From Myxococcales bacterium (GTDB lineage Bacteria; Myxococcota_A; Polyangia; Palsa-1104; SHYY01), in the NCBI GenBank assembly GCA_009692555.1, contig SHYY01000045.1, forward strand, positions 1 through 35,341: a stretch of DNA of 35,341 nucleotides, read 5' to 3'. The notes under the pieces were generated by a model. The model saw nothing but the letters and a program-made list of their open reading frames with translations. It was not told the origin of the DNA and did not search any database. A program made the translations under genes and the position numbers. Positions 25,678-32,933 of this stretch are shown in pieces (the stretch's first letter is position 1; each line of letters opens with the position of its first letter).

Positions 25678-26710
25678 CGAGCACGTGGTCGGTGCAGGCG
25701 GTGGTCGAGAGCGCGCCGCCGAGGTCGCGGGTCACCTGGCCAGCCAGGACGGTGCGACGGACGGCCGCCTCCACCCGCGCCGCGGCCTGCGGCTCGCCCA
25801 GGTGATCGAGCAGCAACGCCAGCGAGCGGATCGCGCCGAGCGGGTTCGCCACGCCCTTCCCCGCGATATCGGGCGCCGAGCCGTGCACCGGCTCGAACAG
25901 CGAGACGCGGCCGGGGTGGATGTTGCCCGACGCCGCGAGGCCGAGACCGCCGGCGATCACGGCGCCGAGATCAGTGAGGATATCGCCGAACAGGTTGGAG
26001 GTGACCAGCACGTCGAAGCGCTCCGGTGCGCGCACCATCTCCATCGCCGCCACGTCGACGTAGAGCGCCTCGCACTTCACGTCGGGAAACTCGCGCTGCA
26101 TTGCAGCAAACGCGCGCCGCCACAGCCCGTGGGCGTAGGGCAGCGCGTTGGCCTTGTCGCTCATGCAGAGGCGCTTCCTGCGGCCGCGGGCGCACTCGAA
26201 CGCGGCGCGCAGGATCCGGTCGACCCCCTTGCGCGTGTTCAGATCCTCGTTGATCGCCACCTCGTCGGGGGTGCCCTGCTTGAAGTTGCCGCCGAAGCCG
26301 ACGTAGAGCCCCTCGGTGTTCTCGCGGAGCACCATCATGTCGATGTCGCGCGGCCCTTTGCCCTTGAGCGGAGTGAGGCGCTCGTCGTAGAGGAGGACCG
26401 GGCGGAGGTTGATGTAGAGATCGAGTTCGAAGCGCAGCGCGAGGAGGATCTCCTTGGCGTGGATCCCGTCGGGGATGCGCGGATCGCCGACCGCTCCGAA
26501 GAGGATCGCGCCAAAGCGCTCGCGGAGGTCGTCGAGCGCGCCGGCAGGGAGCGTCTCGCGGGTGCGCAGGTAGCGGTCGGCGCCCCAGTCGAAGGTCTCG
26601 GTCGCGATCGAGAGATCGAGCGCCGAAAGCACCCGCGCCGCCTCACGGGTCACCTCCTGGCCGATCCCGTCGCCGGGGACGATCGCCACGCGCCTGGGGA
26701 GGGTGCTCAT
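25655..26710 (-). CDS. isopropylmalate/isocitrate-type beta-decarboxylating dehydrogenase
   Basis: The product (351 residues) belongs to the NAD(P)-dependent beta-hydroxyacid oxidative decarboxylases. Motifs: VAIVPGDGIGQEV at the N-terminus, DMMVLRENTEGLYVGFG (substrate loop), KANALPYAHGLW, DVLVTSNLFGDILTDLGAVIAGGLGLAASGNIHP and FEPVHGSAPDIAGKGVANPLGAI. Classical LeuB reads RELTGG in the substrate loop; RENTEG is seen in isocitrate, homoisocitrate and tartrate dehydrogenase branches and in some LeuB-like proteins. Isopropylmalate is plausible but not assured, and no leuA/C/D is next to it. The ATG at 26710 is chosen because a TTGACT-17-CATTCT promoter ends 8 nt before it; the ATG at 26728 would lie inside that promoter. 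Confidence 0.85.
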   Translation of the reverse strand: MSTLPRRVAIVPGDGIGQEVTREAARVLSALDLSIATETFDWGADRYLRTRETLPAGALDDLRERFGAILFGAVGDPRIPDGIHAKEILLALRFELDLYINLRPVLLYDERLTPLKGKGPRDIDMMVLRENTEGLYVGFGGNFKQGTPDEVAINEDLNTRKGVDRILRAAFECARGRRKRLCMSDKANALPYAHGLWRRAFAAMQREFPDVKCEALYVDVAAMEMVRAPERFDVLVTSNLFGDILTDLGAVIAGGLGLAASGNIHPGRVSLFEPVHGSAPDIAGKGVANPLGAIRSLALLLDHLGEPQAAARVEAAVRRTVLAGQVTRDLGGALSTTACTDHVLDGLRQEV

Positions 26711-26718
26711 GACGCCGG

Positions 26719-26747
26719 AGAATGGCAAAGCGGACGGAGCGAGTCAA
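26719..26747 (-). promoter_or_regulatory. promoter of the LeuB-like/xseA/aroE operon
   Basis: Minus strand TTGACT (26747-26742), 17-nt spacer, CATTCT (26724-26719). Start predicted near 26712, 1-2 nt before the ATG at 26710. Confidence 0.45.
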
Positions 26748-26785
26748 ACCCGGCGCGGCGCGCGTCCGGCGCCCTCGCAGGAGAA

Positions 26786-26814
26786 TTGACAGCGGGAAGC
26801 CGAGACACTATGGT
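26786..26814 (+). promoter_or_regulatory. sigma70-like promoter of the Cys-rich lipoprotein gene
   Basis: TTGACA (26786-26791), 17-nt spacer, TATGGT (26809-26814). Predicted start near 26821, leaving a leader of about 60 nt with GGAGG 7 nt before the ATG. Confidence 0.6.
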
Positions 26815-26879
26815 CCGGTCCAGTTGGCCCTGGCGCCGCTCGCGCCATGAGCAGGGAGCTTTTCCACCGGAGGTCCATC

Positions 26880-29800
26880 ATGAAGTTGCACAAGAGTAGC
26901 TGGTTGTTCGTTGTCGTCGCTGGCGCCCTCGCGGTGGCAGGATGCGGTGCCACGCCCGGCACCGGCGAACCGATCGATATGGCGACGGCCGCCAAGGGCG
27001 ACATGCTCAAGCCGTCCGGGGACATGGGCGGCGGCTGCAAGTCGGACACCGACTGCAAGGGCACCACCCCGGCCTGCGACCCGATGAGCATGAAGTGCGT
27101 GCCCTGCGTCGAGGACAAGCACTGCGCGATGGGAGAGACGTGCGTCGCCAAGGCGTGCAAGCCCGGGGACGCGCCCGACATGACCGGCGCCAGCGGCGAC
27201 ATGCCGCCGGCCACCGACGACATGCCGCCGGCCACCGACGACATGCCGCCGATGATGGGCTGCCAGAAGGACGACGACTGCAAGATGGGCGGCATGACCG
27301 GCGCCTGCTGCAACAAGGTCTGCGTGGATGTCACCGGCGATAGCGCCAACTGCGGAGCCTGCGGCAACGCCTGTGCGATGGGCTCGAAGTGCTGCGCCAG
27401 CGTCTGCGCCGACATCCAGGCCGACTCCAAGAATTGCGGCTCCTGCGGCGTCACCTGCAACCCGCAGAACGGCGTAGGCGGCTGCGCCGCCGGCAAGTGC
27501 ACCCTCTCGATGTGCAAGGGCGGCTTCGGCGACTGCGACAAGGTGCCCGACAACGGCTGCGAAGTGGACCTCAACACCGACGCGATGAACTGCCTCGCCT
27601 GCGGCAGCACCTGCGCGATCGCCAATGGCAAGGGCGGCTGCAGCATGGGCTGCACCGTCGGGATGTGCGACGTCGGGTTCGCCGATTGCGACAAGGACGC
27701 CAAGAACGGCTGCGAGGTCTCCACCCTCGCCGACGCCAAGAACTGCGGCGGCTGCGGCATGGGCTGCGGCATGGTGATGAACGGCCTGCCGAAGTGCGAT
27801 ACCGGGAAGTGCACCGTCGACATGTGCAACGCCGGCTTCGGGGACTGCGACATGGACCCGATGAACGGCTGCGAGACCAACACCGGCAGCGACGCCAAGA
27901 ACTGCGGCAAGTGCGCGATGGCGTGCCCGCAGCCGATGGGCGGCACCGCGAGCTGCGCGATGGGAGTGTGCGGCAGCAAGTGCACCGCGCCGCTGGCCGA
28001 CTGCAACATGAACGTGATGGACGGCTGCGAGGTCGACACCTCGAACAGCCCCGCCCACTGCGGCGGCTGCGGCAAGGCGTGCCTCGCGCCGCCGAACGCC
28101 ACCGCGACCTGCGCCATCGGCGCCTGCGGCTTCACCTGCAAGGCCGGCTTCGCCGACTGCGACAAGATGGCGGCCAACGGCTGTGAAGTGAGCACCGACA
28201 CCGACGTCAACAACTGCAAGACGTGCGCGACGAAGTGCCCGACCCCGATGAACGCCACCCCGACCTGCGTGGCCGGCGTCTGTGGCGTCGGCGCCTGCGG
28301 CGGCGCGTTCAAGGACTGCAACGCCAACGTGGCGGACGGCTGCGAGACCAACACCAACACCAGCATCCTTCACTGCGCCTTCTGCAACATGAAGTGCGCG
28401 GTGCCCGCCAACGGCAACGCGGCCTGCGTGGCCGCCGTGTGCGGCCTCGGCTCCTGCAACGTGCCCTTCGGGAACTGCGACAACATGGCCGCCAACGGCT
28501 GCGAGATCAACCTGTCCACCGACGCCAAGAATTGCGGCGCGTGCGCCAAGGTCTGCGCGACCCCCGCCAACGCCACCCCGGCCTGCGCCAACAGCACCTG
28601 CGGCATCGACACCTGCACCGTGGGCTTCGCCGATTGCGCCAACGGCGCCGCCGACGGCTGCGAGGTCAACACCACCAATAACGTCAACAACTGCGGCGCC
28701 TGCGGCACGAAGTGCGTCACCCCGAACGGCACCGCGGGCTGCGCCGCGTCGAAGTGCACCGTCGCCTGCAACGCCAACTTCGCCAACTGCGACATGAACG
28801 TGGCCAACGGCTGCGAGGTCAGCACGCGCGACGACGCGAAGAACTGCGGCGCCTGCGCCATGGTGTGCCCGGCCGTCGCCAACGGCACCCCGGGCTGCGC
28901 GTTCGCCCAGTGCACGATCGGCTCGTGCAACAAGCCCTTCCTGAGCTGCGACAACAACAACGCCAACGGCTGCGAGACCAACACCTCGAACAACGCCAAC
29001 AACTGCGGTGGCTGCGGGATCGTCTGCCCGACCGGCGTCTGCGCCAATGGCGTTTGCCGGGACAAGATCGCGATCGTCCACGCCGACACCGCCGGCCTCG
29101 CCGCCGACGTCAGGGCGAAGCTGGTCAACAGCGGCGCCTTCACCGCGGTCGACCTCATCGACGCCAGGGCGGCGACGCCGACCCTGGCGACGCTGAAGGG
29201 CTACCAGGCGGTGCTGGTCTACTCGAACTTCGCCTTCCTGAACTCGACCACGCTCGGCGACAACCTCGCCGACTACTTCGACGGCGGCGGCCGCGTCGTG
29301 GTGGCCACGTTCGGGAACACCTTCGGCGCCAGCCAGGCGAACGCCAACTACCGCGTCGAGGGCCGCTGGGCGAGCGGCAACTACCGCCTGCTCACCGTCG
29401 CCGCGCTGTCCAACACCGCCGAGGCCGGAGCGCTCCAGATCCCCGAGCCGCAGAGCCCGCTCGCCGCCGGCGTGACCACGCTGACCGCGACCAACGCCTT
29501 CCGCTCCACCGGCGCGGTCATCAACAGCGGCGTGCGGGTGGTGAACTGGGGCTCGGGCGCACCGCTGATTGTTCGCGGGGCCAAGGCGGTGACGGTCAAC
29601 AACGTGACCACCACCCGTCACTACACGGAGCTCAACTTCTTCCCGCCGTCGTCGACCGTTGACGCCCGCTTCTGGAAGGGCAGCGGCAACGTGATCCTGA
29701 AGAACGCCCTCCTCTACAAGGGCGTCTGCCACTACATCGTCGGCAAGAACGCCGCGGTCTGCCCCTCCGGCGCCCGTGAGTTCTGCGACGGCGTGCCGAT

Positions 29801-30026
29801 CTCGCCGACCAGTCCGGTCCAGGCCAAGCTCGCCTGCGACCGCTGCTACGGCGCGGTGTGCACCGATCCGGCGCCGGCACCCGACTGCGCCGGCCGTGGC
29901 TTCGGCCCCGCCGTCCGCGCCGCCGCCGACGCGGTCTTCGGCTACGAGGTCGGCTGCTCGGGCGGCGCCGGCCGCATCTGGAGCCAGGGCACATCGTTCG
30001 TGACCTACGGCACCTGGGCGAACTAG
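26880..30026 (+). CDS. large Cys-rich repeat lipoprotein with C-terminal ThuA-like domain
   Basis: The 1048-residue product starts with a lipoprotein signal and lipobox LAVAGC (Cys22). A Met/Asp/Pro-rich linker (GDMPPATDDMPPATDD) follows. Then comes a Cys-rich region, roughly DNA 27270-29060, built from about ten repeats of period near 52 residues. Each holds a DCD..(N/D)GCE(V/T/I) block, then NCGxCxxxC, then CxxxxC. The C-terminal part (from KIAIVHADTAG, DNA 29066 on) has an alpha/beta flavodoxin/ThuA-like look: TLATLKGYQAVLVYSNFAF, then LADYFDGGGRVVVATFGN. A final Cys-containing segment ends the protein. It should be a disulfide-rich, cell-surface structural or adhesive lipoprotein; function is inference. 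It has its own promoter and terminator, and its repeat type recurs in the M91-like protease. Confidence 0.85.
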   Translation: MKLHKSSWLFVVVAGALAVAGCGATPGTGEPIDMATAAKGDMLKPSGDMGGGCKSDTDCKGTTPACDPMSMKCVPCVEDKHCAMGETCVAKACKPGDAPDMTGASGDMPPATDDMPPATDDMPPMMGCQKDDDCKMGGMTGACCNKVCVDVTGDSANCGACGNACAMGSKCCASVCADIQADSKNCGSCGVTCNPQNGVGGCAAGKCTLSMCKGGFGDCDKVPDNGCEVDLNTDAMNCLACGSTCAIANGKGGCSMGCTVGMCDVGFADCDKDAKNGCEVSTLADAKNCGGCGMGCGMVMNGLPKCDTGKCTVDMCNAGFGDCDMDPMNGCETNTGSDAKNCGKCAMACPQPMGGTASCAMGVCGSKCTAPLADCNMNVMDGCEVDTSNSPAHCGGCGKACLAPPNATATCAIGACGFTCKAGFADCDKMAANGCEVSTDTDVNNCKTCATKCPTPMNATPTCVAGVCGVGACGGAFKDCNANVADGCETNTNTSILHCAFCNMKCAVPANGNAACVAAVCGLGSCNVPFGNCDNMAANGCEINLSTDAKNCGACAKVCATPANATPACANSTCGIDTCTVGFADCANGAADGCEVNTTNNVNNCGACGTKCVTPNGTAGCAASKCTVACNANFANCDMNVANGCEVSTRDDAKNCGACAMVCPAVANGTPGCAFAQCTIGSCNKPFLSCDNNNANGCETNTSNNANNCGGCGIVCPTGVCANGVCRDKIAIVHADTAGLAADVRAKLVNSGAFTAVDLIDARAATPTLATLKGYQAVLVYSNFAFLNSTTLGDNLADYFDGGGRVVVATFGNTFGASQANANYRVEGRWASGNYRLLTVAALSNTAEAGALQIPEPQSPLAAGVTTLTATNAFRSTGAVINSGVRVVNWGSGAPLIVRGAKAVTVNNVTTTRHYTELNFFPPSSTVDARFWKGSGNVILKNALLYKGVCHYIVGKNAAVCPSGAREFCDGVPISPTSPVQAKLACDRCYGAVCTDPAPAPDCAGRGFGPAVRAAADAVFGYEVGCSGGAGRIWSQGTSFVTYGTWAN

Positions 30027-30058
30027 CCCGCCCGAACTAGCCCGCTCCCCCCTCCCCA

Positions 30059-30085
30059 GGGGACCGGAAGCTCCTTCCGGTCCCC
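30059..30085 (+). terminator. rho-independent-type terminator
   Basis: GGGGACCGGAAG (30059-30070), 3-nt loop, CTTCCGGTCCCC (30074-30085): a perfect 12-bp stem 32 bp after the stop codon, followed by GTTTC. The T tract is short. Confidence 0.75.
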
Positions 30086-30130
30086 GTTTCGCCCCCCCGA
30101 ACCTCACTTCTCGTCGTAGCCCTCCGATCC

Positions 30131-30149
30131 GTTGCCGTTGCCGTTGCCG
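30131..30149. repeat. short GTTGCC hexanucleotide array
   Basis: Three consecutive GTTGCC units. Same unit length and GT start as the arrays at 1-28 and 5733-5790. Confidence 0.8.
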
Positions 30150-30536
30150 GCTCATCATTCATCAAGTTTTTAGTGGACGCGGACTGCGAGGTCACCTGGG
30201 CGGTGCCTCCTCCTCGTCCTGCCTCCACGTGACCTCGTGTCACCTTCTCATCCACGTGCTCGTGAGTCGCGCGCGTGCGCCCATGGTCCGGAGGAGCCGG
30301 GTGCACGGGCCACGTCGGCGATGCGACGCCGAAGTGTCGGCGACGGAAACGGAGCGGGGCGGCGGAAGGATGGGATGGATGATTGGACGCGGAGCGGCAG
30401 GGTTGCCGCGGCTACACGGGCAGCGACGAGTCGCTGGGCGGGGTAGCGTCGGGCGGCTGCGCCCCGTTCCGGCACGACGAAGGGCGGACTTTGGCCGCGA
30501 GATCGGCGTCGCCGGCGGGAAATCGCGTTCCGGAGG

Positions 30537-30581
30537 AACGGTGACGGCAAGCTCGACCTCGCGCTCTCGAACGGCGGCGCG
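30537..30581 (+). pseudogene. possible remnant of an FG-GAP/VCBS-repeat protein gene
   Basis: Fifteen codons read NGDGKLDLALSNGGA, close to the canonical xxNGDGxxDLAVxNGG calcium-binding beta-propeller blade motif. Upstream codons in this frame are Arg-rich and not blade-like, so only a fragment is supported. Confidence 0.25.
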
Positions 30582-30673
30582 GCAGTTCGTCCTGACGATC
30601 GACAGACCGCGGAGGCAGTTCTTCCTCTATCGATGAGATGCCAGCGTACGCAGCGAACCGGATCGTCGCGAAC

Positions 30674-31264
30674 CTACCTCGGGGTGCCGGCGCGGCCGCG
30701 GTAGAGCGCGGCATTGGCACGCACGGTCTCGACGTCGTGGGTGGCGCGGAGCTTGGCCTGCTCCCACTCGTTGCGGTACTCGGAAAAGCCCCAGCGGCCC
30801 TGCGGATCGCGGGCGAAGCGGAACACCGAGCCGCCCTCGCGCCAGACGTCGGAGGTGCCGTCCTTGCGCCTCACGCTGCCGACCGGCTGGCCGGTGCCGG
30901 CGTACATCCGCTGCTTGATGTCGGCGACCCGCTCGGCGCTGCCATCGAGGCGGCGAAAGTAGCGGCGCGGCTGAGACTCGGACTCCTCGCTCGCGGCGGG
31001 CAGGCGGCCAAGAGCGGGGTCACGCACGTCGGCGGGATAGGTATCGGCGACCAGGCGGCGCATCTCGCGCTGGGCGGCGTGCACCGACTCGATCGACCAC
31101 TGGGTCGGCGTATCGAGGGCGTCGAAGAGGCGCGCCGCATCGCCCTTGTCGGCCGCCTTGAGCAACCGCATGTAGGCCTCCTCGGCCGACGCCGCGGGCG
31201 CATCCTGACAGCCTGCAAGAAGGGCCAGCAGCGACGGGAGGAGGTGGCCGGATCCGCGACTCAG
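30674..31264 (-). CDS. predicted lipoprotein, possible CTG start
   Basis: The product (196 residues) has a short hydrophobic leader ending in lipobox LLAGC. It continues as a helical, charged domain (EEAYMRLLKAADKGDAARLFDALDTPTQWSIESVHAAQREMRRLV), then VWREGGSVFRFARDPQGRWGFSEYRNEWEQAK near the C-terminus. No family is recognised; the helical part resembles small stress- or turnover-related lipoproteins only in style. In-frame ATG, GTG or TTG near the signal peptide is lacking. A CTG at 31264 overlaps the previous stop (CTGA) and has GAGGAG about 6 nt upstream, so a coupled CTG start is proposed. The alternative ATG at 31384 would put 40 residues before the signal. Confidence 0.7.
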   Translation of the reverse strand: MSRGSGHLLPSLLALLAGCQDAPAASAEEAYMRLLKAADKGDAARLFDALDTPTQWSIESVHAAQREMRRLVADTYPADVRDPALGRLPAASEESESQPRRYFRRLDGSAERVADIKQRMYAGTGQPVGSVRRKDGTSDVWREGGSVFRFARDPQGRWGFSEYRNEWEQAKLRATHDVETVRANAALYRGRAGTPR

Positions 31265-31587
31265 TCGATCTCCTCGGCGTGCGGCTTGGGCGCCGGAGCG
31301 ACCCTCGGGACCACGCGAGTGCCCCGGACCACCGGTCGCTCGAAGACGGCGATCGATCCGTTGATCACCCCGACGAAGCGCCACCCTTCGCGGCTGAAGA
31401 CGTTCAGCAGCTTGTCGCCTTGCTGGTCGGTGCGGACGCCGGCGGTGGAGGCGGTCTGGTACTCGTAGTTCAGGGGCGGCGGGGTCTGGGCCTGGGCCGG
31501 GGCGATCGCGTCGCGGAGCACGATCGCGGCGGCGCCCCCGATGAGGAGCGTCACCGCGGTGAAGACGGCGAAGAGGGTTCGGCGCAT
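31261..31587 (-). CDS. small exported protein with DUF4177-like domain
   Basis: The 108-residue product starts with a signal or anchor (LFAVFTAVTLLIGGAAAIVL, then APAQAQ, possible cleavage after AQA). A compact domain follows: NYEYQTASTAGVRTDQQGDKLLNVFSREGWRFVGVINGSIAVFERP. This has the Y-strand, LNxxxxxGWxxV and terminal FxR pattern of DUF4177-type small domains. The tail is Pro/Arg-rich. Function is unknown; it would act in the periplasm. GGGAGA lies about 12 nt before the ATG, and a TTGACA-17-TCTCAT promoter lies 34-62 nt upstream. It is the first gene of a two-gene operon with the lipoprotein. Confidence 0.75.
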   Translation of the reverse strand: MRRTLFAVFTAVTLLIGGAAAIVLRDAIAPAQAQTPPPLNYEYQTASTAGVRTDQQGDKLLNVFSREGWRFVGVINGSIAVFERPVVRGTRVVPRVAPAPKPHAEEID

Positions 31588-31620
31588 CGGTCTTGGGTCT
31601 CCCGGATGGTTCGATCGACG

Positions 31621-31649
31621 ATGAGAGATCGGTCCGTCGAGGCTGTCAA
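31621..31649 (-). promoter_or_regulatory. sigma70-like promoter of the DUF4177-like gene
   Basis: Minus strand TTGACA (31649-31644), 17-nt spacer, TCTCAT (31626-31621). Predicted start near 31614. Confidence 0.55.
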
Positions 31650-31729
31650 CCGGAAGCGCTCGAAAGGTAGCCGGAATGTCCCAGCGGAACACCAGCGGAA
31701 CCGGGCGCGTTTCCGGTTGTCGAACGCCA

Positions 31730-31738
31730 TGCTAGGAT
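31730..31738 (+). promoter_or_regulatory. extended -10 upstream of the 31752 gene
   Basis: TGCTAGGAT in GCCATGCTAGGAT, almost identical to the element before rseP. A weak -35 (TTTCCG, 31710-31715) is 17 nt upstream. Confidence 0.45.
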
Positions 31739-31751
31739 GCGCCCCGATTCC

Positions 31752-32933
31752 ATGACCGAGGAGCAGAAGCCCAGCGCGCCCGACGGCGCCGACGGTGACG
31801 GGCACGGCGTGTCGCAAGGCGGAGACGACGAGGACTTCGCCCGCATCCCGCCGCCTTCGCGGCGCCGGAGCCCGATCACGGCGCTCGCGGTGTGCGCCGT
31901 CGGTGGACTGCTCCTGTTCCACCTCGTCGACGACACGAGGTACGCGCTCGCTCCGGCGGCCCCGGTCGAGCTCGGCGGTGCTTCCGGCCTCTGGCAACAC
32001 GATGTCCGCCTCGGCGACAACAGCTTCGTCACGGTTTCGGGGCTGCCCGACCGACGGAACGCGCTGCTCTTCGAGCCGAAGGGCGACAAGTACCGCCGCG
32101 CCTTCTTCCGCCTCCTTGGCACCGATACGCGCCTCCTGGTGGGCGCCGACGAGACCTCGACGCGCACGCAGCTCGAGGACCGCTGGACCGGGAGGCTGCG
32201 CCGCTTCGATCGCATCCCGTGGGCCGAGCAGGTGCGCGACTACTACGCGAAGGAGGTCCGCGCGACGCGCTTCCTCGATCTCGATCTCCTGAAGAAGCGC
32301 CTTGCCGGCGGGGGCGAGCTGCGCGATCGCGCGGGCGATCCGCTCACGCTGGGGGCCGATCACGCGGTGGGGCTGGAGGTGGACTTCCCCGAGGACCTCC
32401 GGGTGTCGCTGCCGAGAAAGCAGTTCGCCGTCGAGGAGGACGCGCGCCACGAGCTGCAGAAGATGGGGCTGCCGCCGAGCCCGGCGCTGACCGAGAAGGA
32501 CTGGTTCATCTACGTCCTGCGCGTCCCTCGGGCGAAGCGCGACGCGGTGCTGAAGCAGCTCGAGGAGCGCGACTTTCCGTTCGCCTCCCGGCGCGAGCGC
32601 TACGCCTCGACAATGGGCGAACTCTCCGTCGGTGATGGGCCCGATGCGATCGGCCTCGTGACGCGCAAGGAGCACCCCGGGGAGCTGGTGGAAAGCGGGA
32701 ATGACCTCACGATCCAGCCCGCCGGGGCGCGCACCTCGATCCCGTGGGCGCGGGTGGCTTCGGTGCAAGTGGCCGCGCCGATCACCATCCCCGGCGATGC
32801 CTTCATCCTCGTCGAGAAAGAGCGCCCCTCCGACTTCACCTGGGTGCTGGCTCTCGACGCGCTCCTGGTCCTGTTCATCGCCTTCAACCTCTTCGCGCTG
32901 GCGCGCTCGCTGCGCCGGCCGGCCACCACATGA
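31752..32933 (+). CDS. predicted bitopic membrane protein of unknown function
   Basis: The 393-residue product has an acidic, disordered N-terminus (about 1-40). One membrane helix lies at about 41-59 (PITALAVCAVGGLLLFHLV) and another at about 362-383 (WVLALDALLVLFIAFNLFALA). The large domain between them (about 60-360) should face the periplasm. It contains LGDNSFVTVSGLPDRRNALLFEPKGDKYRR and DWFIYVLRVPRAKRDAVLKQLEERDFPFASRRERYA; I recognise no family. A second ATG 15 nt upstream (31737) is possible. It overlaps cysS by 4 bp (ATGA), so cysS translation is coupled to it. Confidence 0.75.
   Translation: MTEEQKPSAPDGADGDGHGVSQGGDDEDFARIPPPSRRRSPITALAVCAVGGLLLFHLVDDTRYALAPAAPVELGGASGLWQHDVRLGDNSFVTVSGLPDRRNALLFEPKGDKYRRAFFRLLGTDTRLLVGADETSTRTQLEDRWTGRLRRFDRIPWAEQVRDYYAKEVRATRFLDLDLLKKRLAGGGELRDRAGDPLTLGADHAVGLEVDFPEDLRVSLPRKQFAVEEDARHELQKMGLPPSPALTEKDWFIYVLRVPRAKRDAVLKQLEERDFPFASRRERYASTMGELSVGDGPDAIGLVTRKEHPGELVESGNDLTIQPAGARTSIPWARVASVQVAAPITIPGDAFILVEKERPSDFTWVLALDALLVLFIAFNLFALARSLRRPATT

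Larger units (their letters stand above)
30086..30673. other. 588-bp spacer without a credible intact gene
   Basis: It holds a GTTGCC triple repeat at about 30131-30149, an AT-rich patch (CAAGTTTTTAG, about 30163-30173) and an inverted repeat GAGGTCAC (30188-30195) / GTGACCTC (30229-30236). One stretch at 30537-30581 (plus) reads NGDGKLDLALSNGGA, the signature of FG-GAP/VCBS repeats, but its frame has no start or continuous homologous context. Other ORFs are Arg-rich and look like noise. Confidence 0.5.

Noticed and set aside
26808..30158. A 1116-codon minus-strand open frame opposite the Cys-rich lipoprotein
   Set aside because: It is an Ala/Gly/Val/His/Arg-rich antisense shadow created by GC-rich repeat codons; the plus strand has promoter, SD, lipobox and terminator.
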